64,000 nucleotides of DNA from D2472 sp964275585. GTDB lineage: Bacteria; Pseudomonadota; Gammaproteobacteria; Magnimaribacterales; D2472. The notes below the pieces were generated by a model. That model ran no database searches. It was not told the origin of the DNA and worked only from the letters and a program-made list of their open reading frames with translations. Of this stretch, positions 1 to 8,933 are shown one piece after another; positions within the stretch are counted from its first letter, which is position 1, and every line of letters starts with the position of its first letter. Both the position numbers and the translations under genes were made by a program. The stretch lies in contig CAXYCJ010000006.1 in NCBI GenBank assembly GCA_964275585.1, positions 124,001-188,000 on the forward strand, in the 5' to 3' direction.

Positions 1-1560
1 AATTGGAATTATTTATTCGGTGCAATTCATGCTGAATCAAGTTCTAAAGTCGTCTATGATATCGCTGCAAATGGACTCGACGCTTTGGCTCTAGCTCCTC
101 CTCCAGTTCTTACTGGCGGCGTCCCTCAAGGATATGTTCAGCTATATGCACCCTTGTATCAAACAAACACCAAAGCTGCTACAAGAAGCACAGCAATTTT
201 TGGTGAGGTTTACTATCAAGCAAGCGATAGGCTTAAATACACAGTTGGTCTAAGGAACACTGAAGATTACAAAGAGCAATATGGCTTCTCACCTTTCTTG
301 AGCGCACCAGGCTTCGGCAGCATAGGCGGTGGATTCACTGCTATGCCTGGGACAAGTCTGCCAACTTATGGTGATTCTTGGTATGCCTCAGGAACTCCAG
401 GAGATCCAGAAACCGAATATAGCAATACGACAGGAAGGTTTGTGGTCGACTATGCTTTAAGTGACAACTCACTTGTTTATGGATCCATATCAAAAGGATT
501 TAAAGGAGGAGGGTTTAATCCACCTCTTGATCCAGCAAAATATCCTGATACGCCTCAAGTCTTCCCAGACACAGAGCTAATGGCTTATGAGGTTGGCATC
601 AAAATTGATTTTCCTGAAAGAGGTATGAGGTTAAATACTTCAGCTTATATGTACGATGCTTCAGATTATCAAGTCACCAAGATTCAGAATAAAACACGTG
701 TCAACGAAGGTATTGATGTTGACATGATGGGTGTAGAGTCTGAATTTATCTGGGTTCCATTGAGTGCCCCCCAATGGCAAATTAATGTTGGGTTAAGTTT
801 TGAGGAGTCTGAAGTTGCAAGCGGTAACATGCTTCTTAATCCAGCCAATGCTGATCTGTGTTTAACCACAGGATGTGGTAATTGGCATCTAATGAAAGAT
901 GGTTCGGATGGAGAAGTTTTTGTGGTGCGAAAGGATATTGCAACAGCTATTTTGCAAACATGGCAGGCTGGTGCATTTGGGCCTTTGCAAAATGGTATTC
1001 TACTTCCAGCTGAATTCCATGGTGATAGGGCCTCTGGAGTTCCAACTCCTGTGAGTTATCTTCAAACTGGTTTAACGCCAGGGCACTTACCTTCACTCAC
1101 TGCCTCAAGAACTTACTATGAATACATGGCAGGAGCTATGTGTGCAGCCTTTGGCTGCGCTGTTAGCGATGTTGTTAAAGATGGTTTGCTTTCAGATATT
1201 AGTGGCAATTCTCTAACTCATCCAGAATTTATGGCTAATGTTGGAGTGCAATACACCATGTCAACTGAGAGCTATAAGGTAAACTTTAGGTTGGATGCTT
1301 ATCACCAAGGTGAGAGATACACTTCATTGTTTAATTTAGATTGGGACAAAGTTGATCCATGGACTGAATACAATGCAATGATCTCCATTACTCCGACTCG
1401 AGAGGATGCGAATTGGCGTGTTGATATTTACGGTCAAAATATTACTGATGAAGAAAATGTTATGAATATAGGAGATGCTACTGCGCCTCTTGGTTTTAAT
1501 AAAAGTATATGGGCAAGACCTCAGGCTACCTATGGAATTAAGTGGACTCTTAACTTCTAG
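1..1560 (+). CDS. TonB-dependent outer-membrane receptor, C-terminal part (5' end outside window)
   Basis: The reading frame is open from the first base, so this is the last 519 codons of a longer gene; the signal peptide, TonB box and plug lie upstream of the window. What is visible is beta-barrel: alternating aromatic and polar strands, receptor-type phrases such as VYGSISKGFKGGGFNPP and DIYGQNITDEENV, and a terminal Phe (KWTLNF) as expected for outer-membrane barrel assembly. Two Cys pairs (CLTTGC, CAAFGC) probably sit in extracellular loops. TonB receptors import scarce substrates across the outer membrane; the substrate cannot be read here. A hairpin terminator follows 20 bases after the stop. 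Confidence 0.9.
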   Translation, partial: NWNYLFGAIHAESSSKVVYDIAANGLDALALAPPPVLTGGVPQGYVQLYAPLYQTNTKAATRSTAIFGEVYYQASDRLKYTVGLRNTEDYKEQYGFSPFLSAPGFGSIGGGFTAMPGTSLPTYGDSWYASGTPGDPETEYSNTTGRFVVDYALSDNSLVYGSISKGFKGGGFNPPLDPAKYPDTPQVFPDTELMAYEVGIKIDFPERGMRLNTSAYMYDASDYQVTKIQNKTRVNEGIDVDMMGVESEFIWVPLSAPQWQINVGLSFEESEVASGNMLLNPANADLCLTTGCGNWHLMKDGSDGEVFVVRKDIATAILQTWQAGAFGPLQNGILLPAEFHGDRASGVPTPVSYLQTGLTPGHLPSLTASRTYYEYMAGAMCAAFGCAVSDVVKDGLLSDISGNSLTHPEFMANVGVQYTMSTESYKVNFRLDAYHQGERYTSLFNLDWDKVDPWTEYNAMISITPTREDANWRVDIYGQNITDEENVMNIGDATAPLGFNKSIWARPQATYGIKWTLNF

Positions 1561-1579
1561 ACCTCAGCCTTTTAAATTT

Positions 1580-1606
1580 AAAGACCTCGCATTTGCGGGG
1601 TCTTTT
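1580..1606. terminator. Bidirectional Rho-independent terminator
   Basis: An 11-bp stem (AAAGACCTCGC at 1580-1590 with GCGGGGTCTTT at 1595-1605, one G-U pair) closes an ATTT loop and runs into a T tract. It lies between two convergent genes and touches the stop of the minus-strand esterase. The A-rich left flank lets it work in both directions. Confidence 0.85.
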
Positions 1607-2593
1607 TTATTGTATGACACCATTAATGTCATACTTTGAAAAGAAGTCCCAAACTTTTTGACTGGCATCGGGGTCCTTGATGCTCACGAAGATAGATCCC
1701 GGCCAAATATGATCAGCGCCTTGAACATAAAGATGAATATTTTGAGTGCCGTTTAGACAATTATCATATAAATATGTCTCAGTCCAAGATGTTGTTCCTG
1801 GAGTAATTCCAGGTGTTGCAAGCAAGTAGTCATCGCAGCCATTGTTCCCTTTCCAATACTCCATAACCTCCATAATTGATTTCATGTTTCTTGTATCTGA
1901 TCCCTTGTGGGGAACGGTGGCATCAAGCGAGCCATGTATCTGCAAAACTGGAGTAGGCTTTCTAGGGTTGCAGTTATCAAATGTGCTGTATGTCATCGAG
2001 CCAGTTACAGATGCAACTGCGGCAAAGCTCGCACTTAAATTGCATGCTAGATGAAAACTAAAAAAACCGCCATTTGACATTCCAGTTGAGTAAATTCTCT
2101 CTGCATTGATGGAGTATTTATCCATTAATAAATTAATAAGATTTTCAGTAAATTTGACATCATCATGCACGCTTTCTGACCAGCCTTTAATATTCCAATA
2201 ACTGGTTCCAAAAATATCATCAAGGGCCTCAGGATGCACCAGAATAAATCCATTGGCATCAGCTTGAGAGCGCAGATCTCCATATGCCATTTGCTGGCTG
2301 GCATTACTGCCATAACCATGAAAATTAAATACCAAAGGTTGTTTTGATGAACTGTTATAGCTTGATGGGACATAAAGAATAAACGTACGATCAATGTCTT
2401 CGTAGCTTATGGTTCCATTTATCGTGCCCTGTGCTTGAGATTTAAGATTACTTGATACGGCTGGCATTGGCGGAGTGACTGGAGCGGTTGGAGTTGGCTG
2501 AATCGATGGGCCGCTGCCTCCGCCTCCACCACCACAAGAAATGAGAAGTTGAGCAGCAAGTAAAGTTACAAATAAATGGGATACTTTCATCAT
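1607..2593 (-). CDS. Secreted lipoprotein esterase, PHB depolymerase / feruloyl esterase-like (LpqC family)
   Basis: A 328-residue alpha/beta hydrolase. It begins with a lipoprotein signal ending in LISC (Cys20), followed by a run of glycines and a Pro/Thr-rich linker to about residue 45. The catalytic domain shows NFHGYGSN (oxyanion region, about residues 89-96), the nucleophile elbow GMSNGG (Ser173), an Asp in GSLDATVP (Asp224) and a His in GADHIWPG (His295), the order expected for the family. Likely role: hydrolysis of polyester or aromatic ester substrates on the cell surface. The substrate is unknown. It is a single gene converging on the receptor, with its own promoter region upstream toward glcB. 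Confidence 0.8.
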   Translation of the reverse strand: MMKVSHLFVTLLAAQLLISCGGGGGGSGPSIQPTPTAPVTPPMPAVSSNLKSQAQGTINGTISYEDIDRTFILYVPSSYNSSSKQPLVFNFHGYGSNASQQMAYGDLRSQADANGFILVHPEALDDIFGTSYWNIKGWSESVHDDVKFTENLINLLMDKYSINAERIYSTGMSNGGFFSFHLACNLSASFAAVASVTGSMTYSTFDNCNPRKPTPVLQIHGSLDATVPHKGSDTRNMKSIMEVMEYWKGNNGCDDYLLATPGITPGTTSWTETYLYDNCLNGTQNIHLYVQGADHIWPGSIFVSIKDPDASQKVWDFFSKYDINGVIQ

Positions 2594-2723
2594 GGTTATC
2601 TATCTTAAGGCGAGTTTAAATTTCGTACAAATTTACTTTCAATACTTCACTATTAATTATTATTAAGAGGATCAATTTTATTTGTTAGACTATAATTTTA
2701 ATTTTTAACAAGCGAGATACACA

Positions 2724-4895
2724 GTGTCAGACAATTATATTGCTAAAGGCTCCTTATCAGTTTCCATTAAGTTAGATGAATTCTTAACCTCAGAGGTCTT
2801 ACCTGGTCTGAATATTACACCAGATCATTTTTGGAATAGTCTTGAGGCAATAGTGCAAGAATTTGGCCCTCGCAATAGAAAGCTTTTAGAGTTCAGAGAG
2901 ACACTTCAAAAGAAAATTGATGATTGGCATTTGTCCAATAAAGGTCAAACTCATGAATTTGAATCCTACAAATCTTTTCTTAAGGAAATCGCCTATTTAA
3001 CCGAAGATAAAGGCGAATTTACAATCGAAACTCAAAACGTTGACCCTGAAATTGCAACCATTGCTGGGCCTCAGTTAGTCGTTCCAGTCATGAATGCTAG
3101 ATTTGCATTGAACGCAGCCAATGCTAGATGGGGAAGCTTATATGATGCTCTTTATGGCACAGATATGATTGCCGAGGATGATGGAGCAACTCGGTCTGGG
3201 ACATACAACCCTGTTCGTGGAGATAGAGTCATTGCATTTGCCAAAAATTTTTTAGATAAGCATTTTCCTTTAAGTCAGGGATCTTACAATGATGTTTTAT
3301 CATTCTCCTTGGTTGATAACACTCTTAGCATGGGCACAGTTAATGGAGAATTAATTTCTTTAATAGATGCTGCTCAGTTTCAAGGATATCAAGGCTCTGC
3401 TGAAAACCCTTCAGGCATTCTGCTTAAAAATAATAATCTGCATGCAGAAATTCAAATTGACCCTAGTCATTCTATTGGTGCAACAGATAAAGCAGGGATT
3501 AAGGACGTCTTATTAGAGTCTGCGATAACTACTATTCAAGATTGCGAGGATTCAGTTGCTGCTGTAGATGGTGAAGACAAAGTAGAAGTTTATAGAAACT
3601 GGCTTGGCTTAATGAAAGGAGATCTTAAAGAAACATTTGTTAAGGGTGACAGTGAAATGACCAGATCTCTCAATCCTGATCGAGAGTATCTGTCACCAAA
3701 TGGATCTCAATTCTCAGTACCAGGAAGAAGTTTAATGCTAGTGAGAAATGTAGGTCATTTAATGACTAACCCAGCCATACTTGATCAAGACGGCCTAGAA
3801 ATTCCAGAAGGAATACTTGATTCTATGTTCACAATTTGTATTGCTATGCATGACCTTAATGGAACCGGCCCCATCAAGAATTCTAGAGCTGGAAGTATTT
3901 ATATTGTAAAGCCGAAGATGCATGGGCCAGATGAAGTTCAGTTTACTTGTGATTTATTTTCTGCTGTTGAGAAAGCCTTGGGCATGAAACATTTAACTGC
4001 CAAAGTTGGAATTATGGACGAGGAGAGGAGAACAACCGTAAATCTTAAAGAATGTATTCGCGTTGCAAAAGAACGTGTCATTTTTATCAATACGGGATTC
4101 TTGGATAGAACTGGAGATGAAATTCATACAAGCATGGAGGCTGGTCCTATGATCCCAAAAGCTGAAATGAAGCAACAACCATGGATCATTGCATACGAAG
4201 ATTGGAATGTAGATTGTGGTCTTGAGACAGGCTTTATGGGCAAAGCACAAATCGGTAAAGGCATGTGGCCTATGCCCGATGAAATGCTCAACATGTATAA
4301 AATGAAAACAATGCATCCTGAGTCTGGTGCCAACTGCGCATGGGTTCCTTCTCCGACAGGGGCAACATTACATGCGATGCATTATCATCAAATCTTAGTC
4401 TCCGATCAGCAGGAAAAACATATCAATAGACTTAAGGCGAGTCTTGACGATATCTTAACTATTCCATTAATGACTGATCCAACTTCATTGTCCAGTGAGG
4501 CTATCCAGAATGAACTGGATAACAATGCTCAAGGTATATTGGGTTATGTTGTGCGCTGGATTGATCAAGGTGTTGGATGTTCAAAAGTTCCCGATATTAA
4601 TAACGTAGGACTTATGGAGGATAGGGCAACGTGCAGAATATCAAGCCAACATATTACTAATTGGTTGCATCATGGCATTTGCTCTCAAGAGCAAGTGATT
4701 GAAACGATGAAGCGAATGGCTGTAATTGTAGATCAGCAGAATTCTGGAGATCCTCAATACCAATCCATGTTCCCATCTTATGACGGCATCGCTTTTGAAG
4801 CAGCATGCAATCTGGCTATTGAAGGGCGCACACAACCAAGCGGATATACTGAGCCCATTTTGCATGAGATGAGACTAAAGTTTAAAGCACAATGA
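2724..4895 (+). CDS. glcB: Malate synthase G
   Basis: 723 residues, the normal length of the G isoform. It condenses glyoxylate with acetyl-CoA to give malate in the cytoplasm. The signature RVIFINTGFLDRTGDEIHTS lies around residues 451-470 and RNVGHLM near residue 340 holds the expected active-site Arg. The start is a GTG with a weak ribosome site. A TATAAT at 2691-2696 is a plausible -10 element, but its -35 (AGGATC) is poor. No isocitrate lyase is in the window, so whether glyoxylate comes from the shunt or from glycolate/purine catabolism is open. It overlaps the next gene by 4 bp. Confidence 0.95.
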   Translation: MSDNYIAKGSLSVSIKLDEFLTSEVLPGLNITPDHFWNSLEAIVQEFGPRNRKLLEFRETLQKKIDDWHLSNKGQTHEFESYKSFLKEIAYLTEDKGEFTIETQNVDPEIATIAGPQLVVPVMNARFALNAANARWGSLYDALYGTDMIAEDDGATRSGTYNPVRGDRVIAFAKNFLDKHFPLSQGSYNDVLSFSLVDNTLSMGTVNGELISLIDAAQFQGYQGSAENPSGILLKNNNLHAEIQIDPSHSIGATDKAGIKDVLLESAITTIQDCEDSVAAVDGEDKVEVYRNWLGLMKGDLKETFVKGDSEMTRSLNPDREYLSPNGSQFSVPGRSLMLVRNVGHLMTNPAILDQDGLEIPEGILDSMFTICIAMHDLNGTGPIKNSRAGSIYIVKPKMHGPDEVQFTCDLFSAVEKALGMKHLTAKVGIMDEERRTTVNLKECIRVAKERVIFINTGFLDRTGDEIHTSMEAGPMIPKAEMKQQPWIIAYEDWNVDCGLETGFMGKAQIGKGMWPMPDEMLNMYKMKTMHPESGANCAWVPSPTGATLHAMHYHQILVSDQQEKHINRLKASLDDILTIPLMTDPTSLSSEAIQNELDNNAQGILGYVVRWIDQGVGCSKVPDINNVGLMEDRATCRISSQHITNWLHHGICSQEQVIETMKRMAVIVDQQNSGDPQYQSMFPSYDGIAFEAACNLAIEGRTQPSGYTEPILHEMRLKFKAQ

Positions 4896-5179
4896 AGGCG
4901 TATTGGATCACTCGCTGTCACGTTCACAATGTAAAAGAATACGATGAGTATATTAAATTAGCTGGTCCAGCCATTACAAAATTTGGTGGAAGTTTTCTTG
5001 TTAGAGGTGGAGATCAAATTGAATTAGAGGGCGGTCCATACGAAAGGACCGTGTTAGTTGAATTTGACTCTATGGAAAAAGCAGAATTTTGCTATCAGTC
5101 TGATGACTATCAAGAAGCGCTAATGTATTCTAAAAATTCATCAAATCGTCATGTTGTTCTAGTTGAGGGAGTCAAATAA
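4892..5179 (+). CDS. DUF1330 family protein
   Basis: 95 residues, a full-length DUF1330 protein with a ferredoxin-like dimeric alpha/beta fold: it opens MKAYWITRCHVHN, has VEFDSMEKAEFCYQSDDYQ in the middle and ends RHVVLVEGV. The biochemical role of the family is unknown. The ATGA overlap with glcB and a one-base overlap with the following peptidase gene suggest translational coupling in one transcript. Confidence 0.85.
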   Translation: MKAYWITRCHVHNVKEYDEYIKLAGPAITKFGGSFLVRGGDQIELEGGPYERTVLVEFDSMEKAEFCYQSDDYQEALMYSKNSSNRHVVLVEGVK

Positions 5180-6540
5180 TGATCAAAAAATGCTTCTTAT
5201 TAAATACTTTGTTTGCTCTAAGTCTTACTGTCTATGCTGAGGCTCTTGATCCTGTAAAGCTATTGTCTGACTATGTTGGTGTAGACACAGTAAATCCTCC
5301 TGGCAATGAGTCAAGGGCAGTTGATTTCTACGCTAATCTTTTTGATCAAGAGGGCATTGAATACTTTAGTGCAGAGAGCGCCCCTGGCAGAGGAAATATT
5401 TGGGCTCGAATTAAAGGTGGAGATCTCCCAGCTTTAGTTCTCTTGCAGCACACAGATGTTGTGCCTGCAACTAAAGAGTATTGGAATACTGATCCTTTTG
5501 TAGCTGAGATTAAAGATGGCTACCTTTATGGAAGAGGAGTGATTGACATGAAGGGTGCGGGCATTTCTCAACTAGTATCTTTTATTAGAATGCACAGAAG
5601 TGGTCTAAGCCTCAACAGAGATTTAGTGTTTGTAGCAACTGCCGACGAAGAAGCGGGTGGTATGTATGGAGCTGGCTGGTTAATTGATAACCATCCTGAG
5701 GTTTTTGAAGGAGCAGGTTTTGTCATCAATGAAGGTGGCAGCGGTCAAATTATTGATGGAGAAAAAGTCTTTGCGGTAGAAATAACTCAAAAGGTTCCTG
5801 TCTGGTTGAGATTCACTGCAGTGGATACTCCCGGTCATGGCTCATCACCAAGAACTACCAGCTCTGTTTCTAGAATAGTTCATGCATTAAATTTAGTAAG
5901 AGAAAATCCTTTTGAGCCGAGAATTATTCCTTCAGTAGATACTTACTTTAAGAGCCTCTCCTTGAAGATGGATGGCAAGCAGGCTAAAGCTTTTGCGAAT
6001 ATGAAAGAATTCATTACGACCAAGAAATTTCAACAAGAGCTTCAAGAGTCCTCGCCTTCCTATCATGCGCTTACAAGAGATACCTGCTCGTTAACAATGT
6101 TAGAAGGCTCGAAGAAAATTAACGTTGTGCCACCAGTTGCAGCTGCAGAGATTGATTGCAGGATGCTTCCGGATAGAACCTCTGAGGAATTCATCCAGGA
6201 CATTAAAGATTTAGTGGAGCCAGCAGGAGTAGATGTTGAGGTGATTCTAGCATTTAGTCCAGCAGTATCCTCTGTTGATTCAGAGTTCTTTAAACATATT
6301 ACGAATGTTACTCAGAAACTTCATCCTGGGTCACGCATCGTGCCTGCGGTCAGTACTGGGTTCACTGATAGTCATTTTACTAGAGACTTAGGCATAGATA
6401 GCTATGGTTTTAATCCTGTCTTGTTTGATGCCAAGGATTGGAGAGGTGTTCATGGTAATAATGAGAGAGTGAGTATTGCTGGTTACCTTCAAGGTACCGA
6501 AGATTTGCATCAGATAGTTAGTGAATTTGTTACAGACTAA
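5179..6540 (+). CDS. Exported M20-family zinc metallopeptidase
   Basis: 453 residues with a hydrophobic signal peptide of about 20 residues, so probably periplasmic. M20 metal-site motifs appear in order: LLQHTDVVP (His91), GRGVIDMKGAG (Asp near 122), ATADEEAGG (Glu-Glu near 157) and the C-terminal GVHGNNE His. The insertion domain lies in the middle (about residues 200-330). The family cleaves dipeptides or acyl-amino acids. It shares a base with the DUF1330 stop and runs into the GH2 gene, so this is a peptide and glycoside degradation transcript. Confidence 0.85.
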   Translation: MIKKCFLLNTLFALSLTVYAEALDPVKLLSDYVGVDTVNPPGNESRAVDFYANLFDQEGIEYFSAESAPGRGNIWARIKGGDLPALVLLQHTDVVPATKEYWNTDPFVAEIKDGYLYGRGVIDMKGAGISQLVSFIRMHRSGLSLNRDLVFVATADEEAGGMYGAGWLIDNHPEVFEGAGFVINEGGSGQIIDGEKVFAVEITQKVPVWLRFTAVDTPGHGSSPRTTSSVSRIVHALNLVRENPFEPRIIPSVDTYFKSLSLKMDGKQAKAFANMKEFITTKKFQQELQESSPSYHALTRDTCSLTMLEGSKKINVVPPVAAAEIDCRMLPDRTSEEFIQDIKDLVEPAGVDVEVILAFSPAVSSVDSEFFKHITNVTQKLHPGSRIVPAVSTGFTDSHFTRDLGIDSYGFNPVLFDAKDWRGVHGNNERVSIAGYLQGTEDLHQIVSEFVTD

Positions 6541-6547
6541 TTTTTTA

Positions 6548-8563
6548 ATGAGCAGATTTAAGGGGTACCTATTTTTCTTAGTAACGGTATTTGTTTTTGC
6601 CTTAAATGCTCAGGATTCTTCAGACGCGAGTGATTTCTTTGATAGACCTCCACAAACCTATAATACTCCAGACAAGCTGTTAGGTTGGATTGACTCTAGG
6701 AATCTAACCTCTCTAAACGGTGAGTGGAGTTATATTGTTGATCCAATGAATAATGGATTGCCTGAGTCATCCTTTTTTGGAGGATTTCCAAAAAATAAAA
6801 CTCAAAAAACTGGGATGGAGCTTATTGAGTATAACTTTGAAACTGCAGCAAAAATTTCAATTCCTGGTGCCTGGAATGCAGCAGACCAACAGTTACTTTT
6901 TTATCGAGGCCCTGTCTGGCTGTTTAAAAAATTTGACCATTCAAAGCAGGATAAACAGTTAACTCACATATATTTTGAGGGAAGCAATTTTACAACCAAG
7001 ATTTTTTTAAATGGACAATCAGTCGGAGAATTTAAAGGTGGATATGTCCCATTTAACTTTGACATAACAGATTATGTGAAAGAGGGAGAGAACATCTTGT
7101 TGGTTCTAACAGATAATACTCTCAATAAATCCACTGTTCCTACAAATAAAACTGATTGGTGGCCATGGGGAGGACTTATAGGAGATGTTTACTTAATTGA
7201 AACACCTGAGACATTCATCCTTAATGCTTTCGTGCAACTAGACTCAGAAACTTTTGATCAGGCGCTATTAAAAGTACAACTTTCTAAGCCATTGCAAAAT
7301 TCAACTGTGACTATCACTATCCCCGAATTGAAATTTCAACAATCGTTTTTAACAGATTCTTCAGGATCCATAGCGGAAGAAATATCATTTAACCCAATCC
7401 TATGGTCTCCTGATAACCCCAAGCTTTATAAAGTAAATATCTCAAATTCAAGCGACTTTATCACCGATCAAATAGGTTTCAGGTCTATTCATATTAACGG
7501 CCAACAAATATTTCTTAATGGCAAGCAAATTAAGTTTAAGGGTATTTCTATGCATGCTGAGCCAATTGCTGAGACTGGACCGGCATTTTCTAAGAATCAT
7601 TTTAAGAAATTATTAAAAACAGCTAAAGATTTAAATACAAATTTTGTCAGAGCTGCTCATTATCCATATTCACGCCATTTAGCGAAGACAGCTGATGAAA
7701 TAGGCTTAATGCTCTGGGAAGAGGTACCAGTTTATTGGAATATTGATTGGACAAATCCCGAAACATTTACCATAGCAAAAAATCAAATATCACGTCTTGT
7801 TCAAAGGGACTGGAATAGAAGCTCAGTTGTTGTTTGGTCTGTTGCTAATGAAACACCTTTTTCTACTGATCGAATGGACTTTTTAAATAATTTGATTGCT
7901 GAAATTAAACTCAATGATGAGACTCGATTAACAACTGCAGCTTTATTATCAGGCAGTGAGGAGCAATTTAAGTTACTTGTATTAGCGCTCGCATTACAAG
8001 GAACAAAATCAGAATGGGTCAATGCAGAGGAAAAAATAATTTTTAAATCAATTCTTAAGCAAGTAAATTTTCCCGAGGATTCAACATTAGACTTTTCCAT
8101 CTCTATTGACGATCCTTTGGGTGAGTCACTTGATCTCATTTCTTATAACGAATATTTTGGCTGGTACTACGTCACTTTTTTTGTTGATCAGATGCAAGTA
8201 GAGGAGGGCACACTAAGAAGGTTGATGTTTGAAATTTTAGAGGACATCAAAATTACCTCTGTGTACAATAAACCAATTCATATTTCAGAATTTGGAGCTG
8301 GAGCGAAATATGGAACAACAGGTCATAAGATTTGGTCAGAAGCATACCAAGCAAATGTCTATCGACATCAATTAAAAATGATTTCTAATAATCCACAAAT
8401 TCAAGGAATTACCCCATGGATACTCAAAGATTTTAGGGCAATGTTAAGGCCTCTTCCTGGAATCCAAGATTTTTATAACCGAAAAGGTTTAATTGATGAG
8501 AATGGAAACAAGAAGGAAGCTTTTATGGTCCTTCAAGATTTTTATGACACTCAATGGAAATAG
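6548..8563 (+). CDS. Exported glycoside hydrolase family 2, beta-glucuronidase/beta-galactosidase type
   Basis: Starting at the ATG at 6548 gives 671 residues with a clean signal peptide (MSRFKGYLFFLVTVFVFALNAQ); an in-frame start at 6521 would lie inside the previous gene and spoil it. The N-terminal jelly roll (PVWLFKKF, FEGSNFTTKIFLNG) and the immunoglobulin-like domain precede a TIM barrel. The acid/base Glu is in WSVANETP (Glu435) and the nucleophile in ISEFGAGA (Glu581). PWILKDFRAMLRP and NRKGLIDENG near the end are typical of beta-glucuronidases. About 120 residues between the catalytic residues (LLALAL to SYNEYFGW) hold an extra insertion. Glucuronide or galactoside specificity is not decided. 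Confidence 0.85.
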   Translation: MSRFKGYLFFLVTVFVFALNAQDSSDASDFFDRPPQTYNTPDKLLGWIDSRNLTSLNGEWSYIVDPMNNGLPESSFFGGFPKNKTQKTGMELIEYNFETAAKISIPGAWNAADQQLLFYRGPVWLFKKFDHSKQDKQLTHIYFEGSNFTTKIFLNGQSVGEFKGGYVPFNFDITDYVKEGENILLVLTDNTLNKSTVPTNKTDWWPWGGLIGDVYLIETPETFILNAFVQLDSETFDQALLKVQLSKPLQNSTVTITIPELKFQQSFLTDSSGSIAEEISFNPILWSPDNPKLYKVNISNSSDFITDQIGFRSIHINGQQIFLNGKQIKFKGISMHAEPIAETGPAFSKNHFKKLLKTAKDLNTNFVRAAHYPYSRHLAKTADEIGLMLWEEVPVYWNIDWTNPETFTIAKNQISRLVQRDWNRSSVVVWSVANETPFSTDRMDFLNNLIAEIKLNDETRLTTAALLSGSEEQFKLLVLALALQGTKSEWVNAEEKIIFKSILKQVNFPEDSTLDFSISIDDPLGESLDLISYNEYFGWYYVTFFVDQMQVEEGTLRRLMFEILEDIKITSVYNKPIHISEFGAGAKYGTTGHKIWSEAYQANVYRHQLKMISNNPQIQGITPWILKDFRAMLRPLPGIQDFYNRKGLIDENGNKKEAFMVLQDFYDTQWK

Positions 8564-8653
8564 ATTAATGCCTTTGAAATATAACTAAAACCCTTAGAAA
8601 TTCGCAATCAACTTATATGTAAGAAAAAACTTCAACTTTTTTACAAAAAGGTG

Positions 8654-8681
8654 TTGACACTTTTAATCAGAAGCGTATATT
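8654..8681 (+). promoter_or_regulatory. Strong sigma-70 promoter of small RNA copy 1
   Basis: A consensus -35 TTGACA (8654-8659) and -10 TATATT (8676-8681) are separated by 16 bp. Transcription should start near 8687-8689. The second copy has the same promoter with no change in either box. Confidence 0.8.
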
Positions 8682-8686
8682 AAATA

Positions 8687-8905
8687 GACCAACTCGGACC
8701 GACTTACAAACAACTGCAGACGGGAGTAAGAGAGAAAGAGAAGGTAGAGACGAAGGGCGAAAGCGATACTAAGAGTCGACGATAAAAAAGAGCTTAGTAC
8801 CCCACCAAGAAGGCAAGAGAAAACCTTCAAGGAGCTAAAGAAAATCTCACTTTAGACCCCTTCTAACCTCGAACTGAAGAAACAGAGCTTGCTCTGTTTT
8901 TTTTT
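8687..8905 (+). ncRNA. Unidentified small RNA, copy 1 of 2 (about 215 nt)
   Basis: An intergenic transcription unit with consensus promoter and intrinsic terminator. It has no ATG or GTG on either strand, and its only TTG is in the terminator loop, so it is not coding. Predicted stems: CTTAC/GTAAG (8703-8707 with 8726-8730), a small GAAA tetraloop (8757-8764), TACTAAG/CTTAGTA (8767-8773 with 8793-8799), GAAGG/CCTTC (8809-8813 with 8824-8828), AAGG..CTAAAG/CTTTAG..CCTT (8829-8862) and the terminator. The linker 8729-8750 is purine-rich and 8800-8806 is C-rich and unpaired. A copy about 97% identical lies at 19109-19327; every substitution is in a loop or linker. It does not resemble 6S, 4.5S, tmRNA or RNase P RNA. 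It could instead be a 5' leader of the lipase gene. Confidence 0.8.
8881..8905 (+). terminator. Terminator of small RNA copy 1
   Basis: The 8-bp stem AACAGAGC/GCTCTGTT with a TT (effectively CTTG) loop is followed by eight T residues. The gap to the next start codon is only 28 bp, so any read-through would feed the lipase gene. Confidence 0.9.
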
Positions 8906-8933
8906 GCCTCAAATTACTTATATTTTATTGCTT

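Noticed and set aside
6521..6547. Upstream start of the GH2 gene at 6521
   Set aside because: It lies within the M20 peptidase gene and the extra residues spoil the signal peptide.
8654..8905. The repeat as an insertion sequence or a small protein gene
   Set aside because: There is no open frame with a start codon on either strand, no terminal inverted repeats, and both ends coincide with a promoter and a terminator.
8687..8905. Known housekeeping RNAs (6S, 4.5S, tmRNA, RNase P, CsrB)
   Set aside because: No long closing stem as in 6S, no SRP core, no tRNA-like end, too short for RNase P or tmRNA, and too few GGA loops for CsrB.
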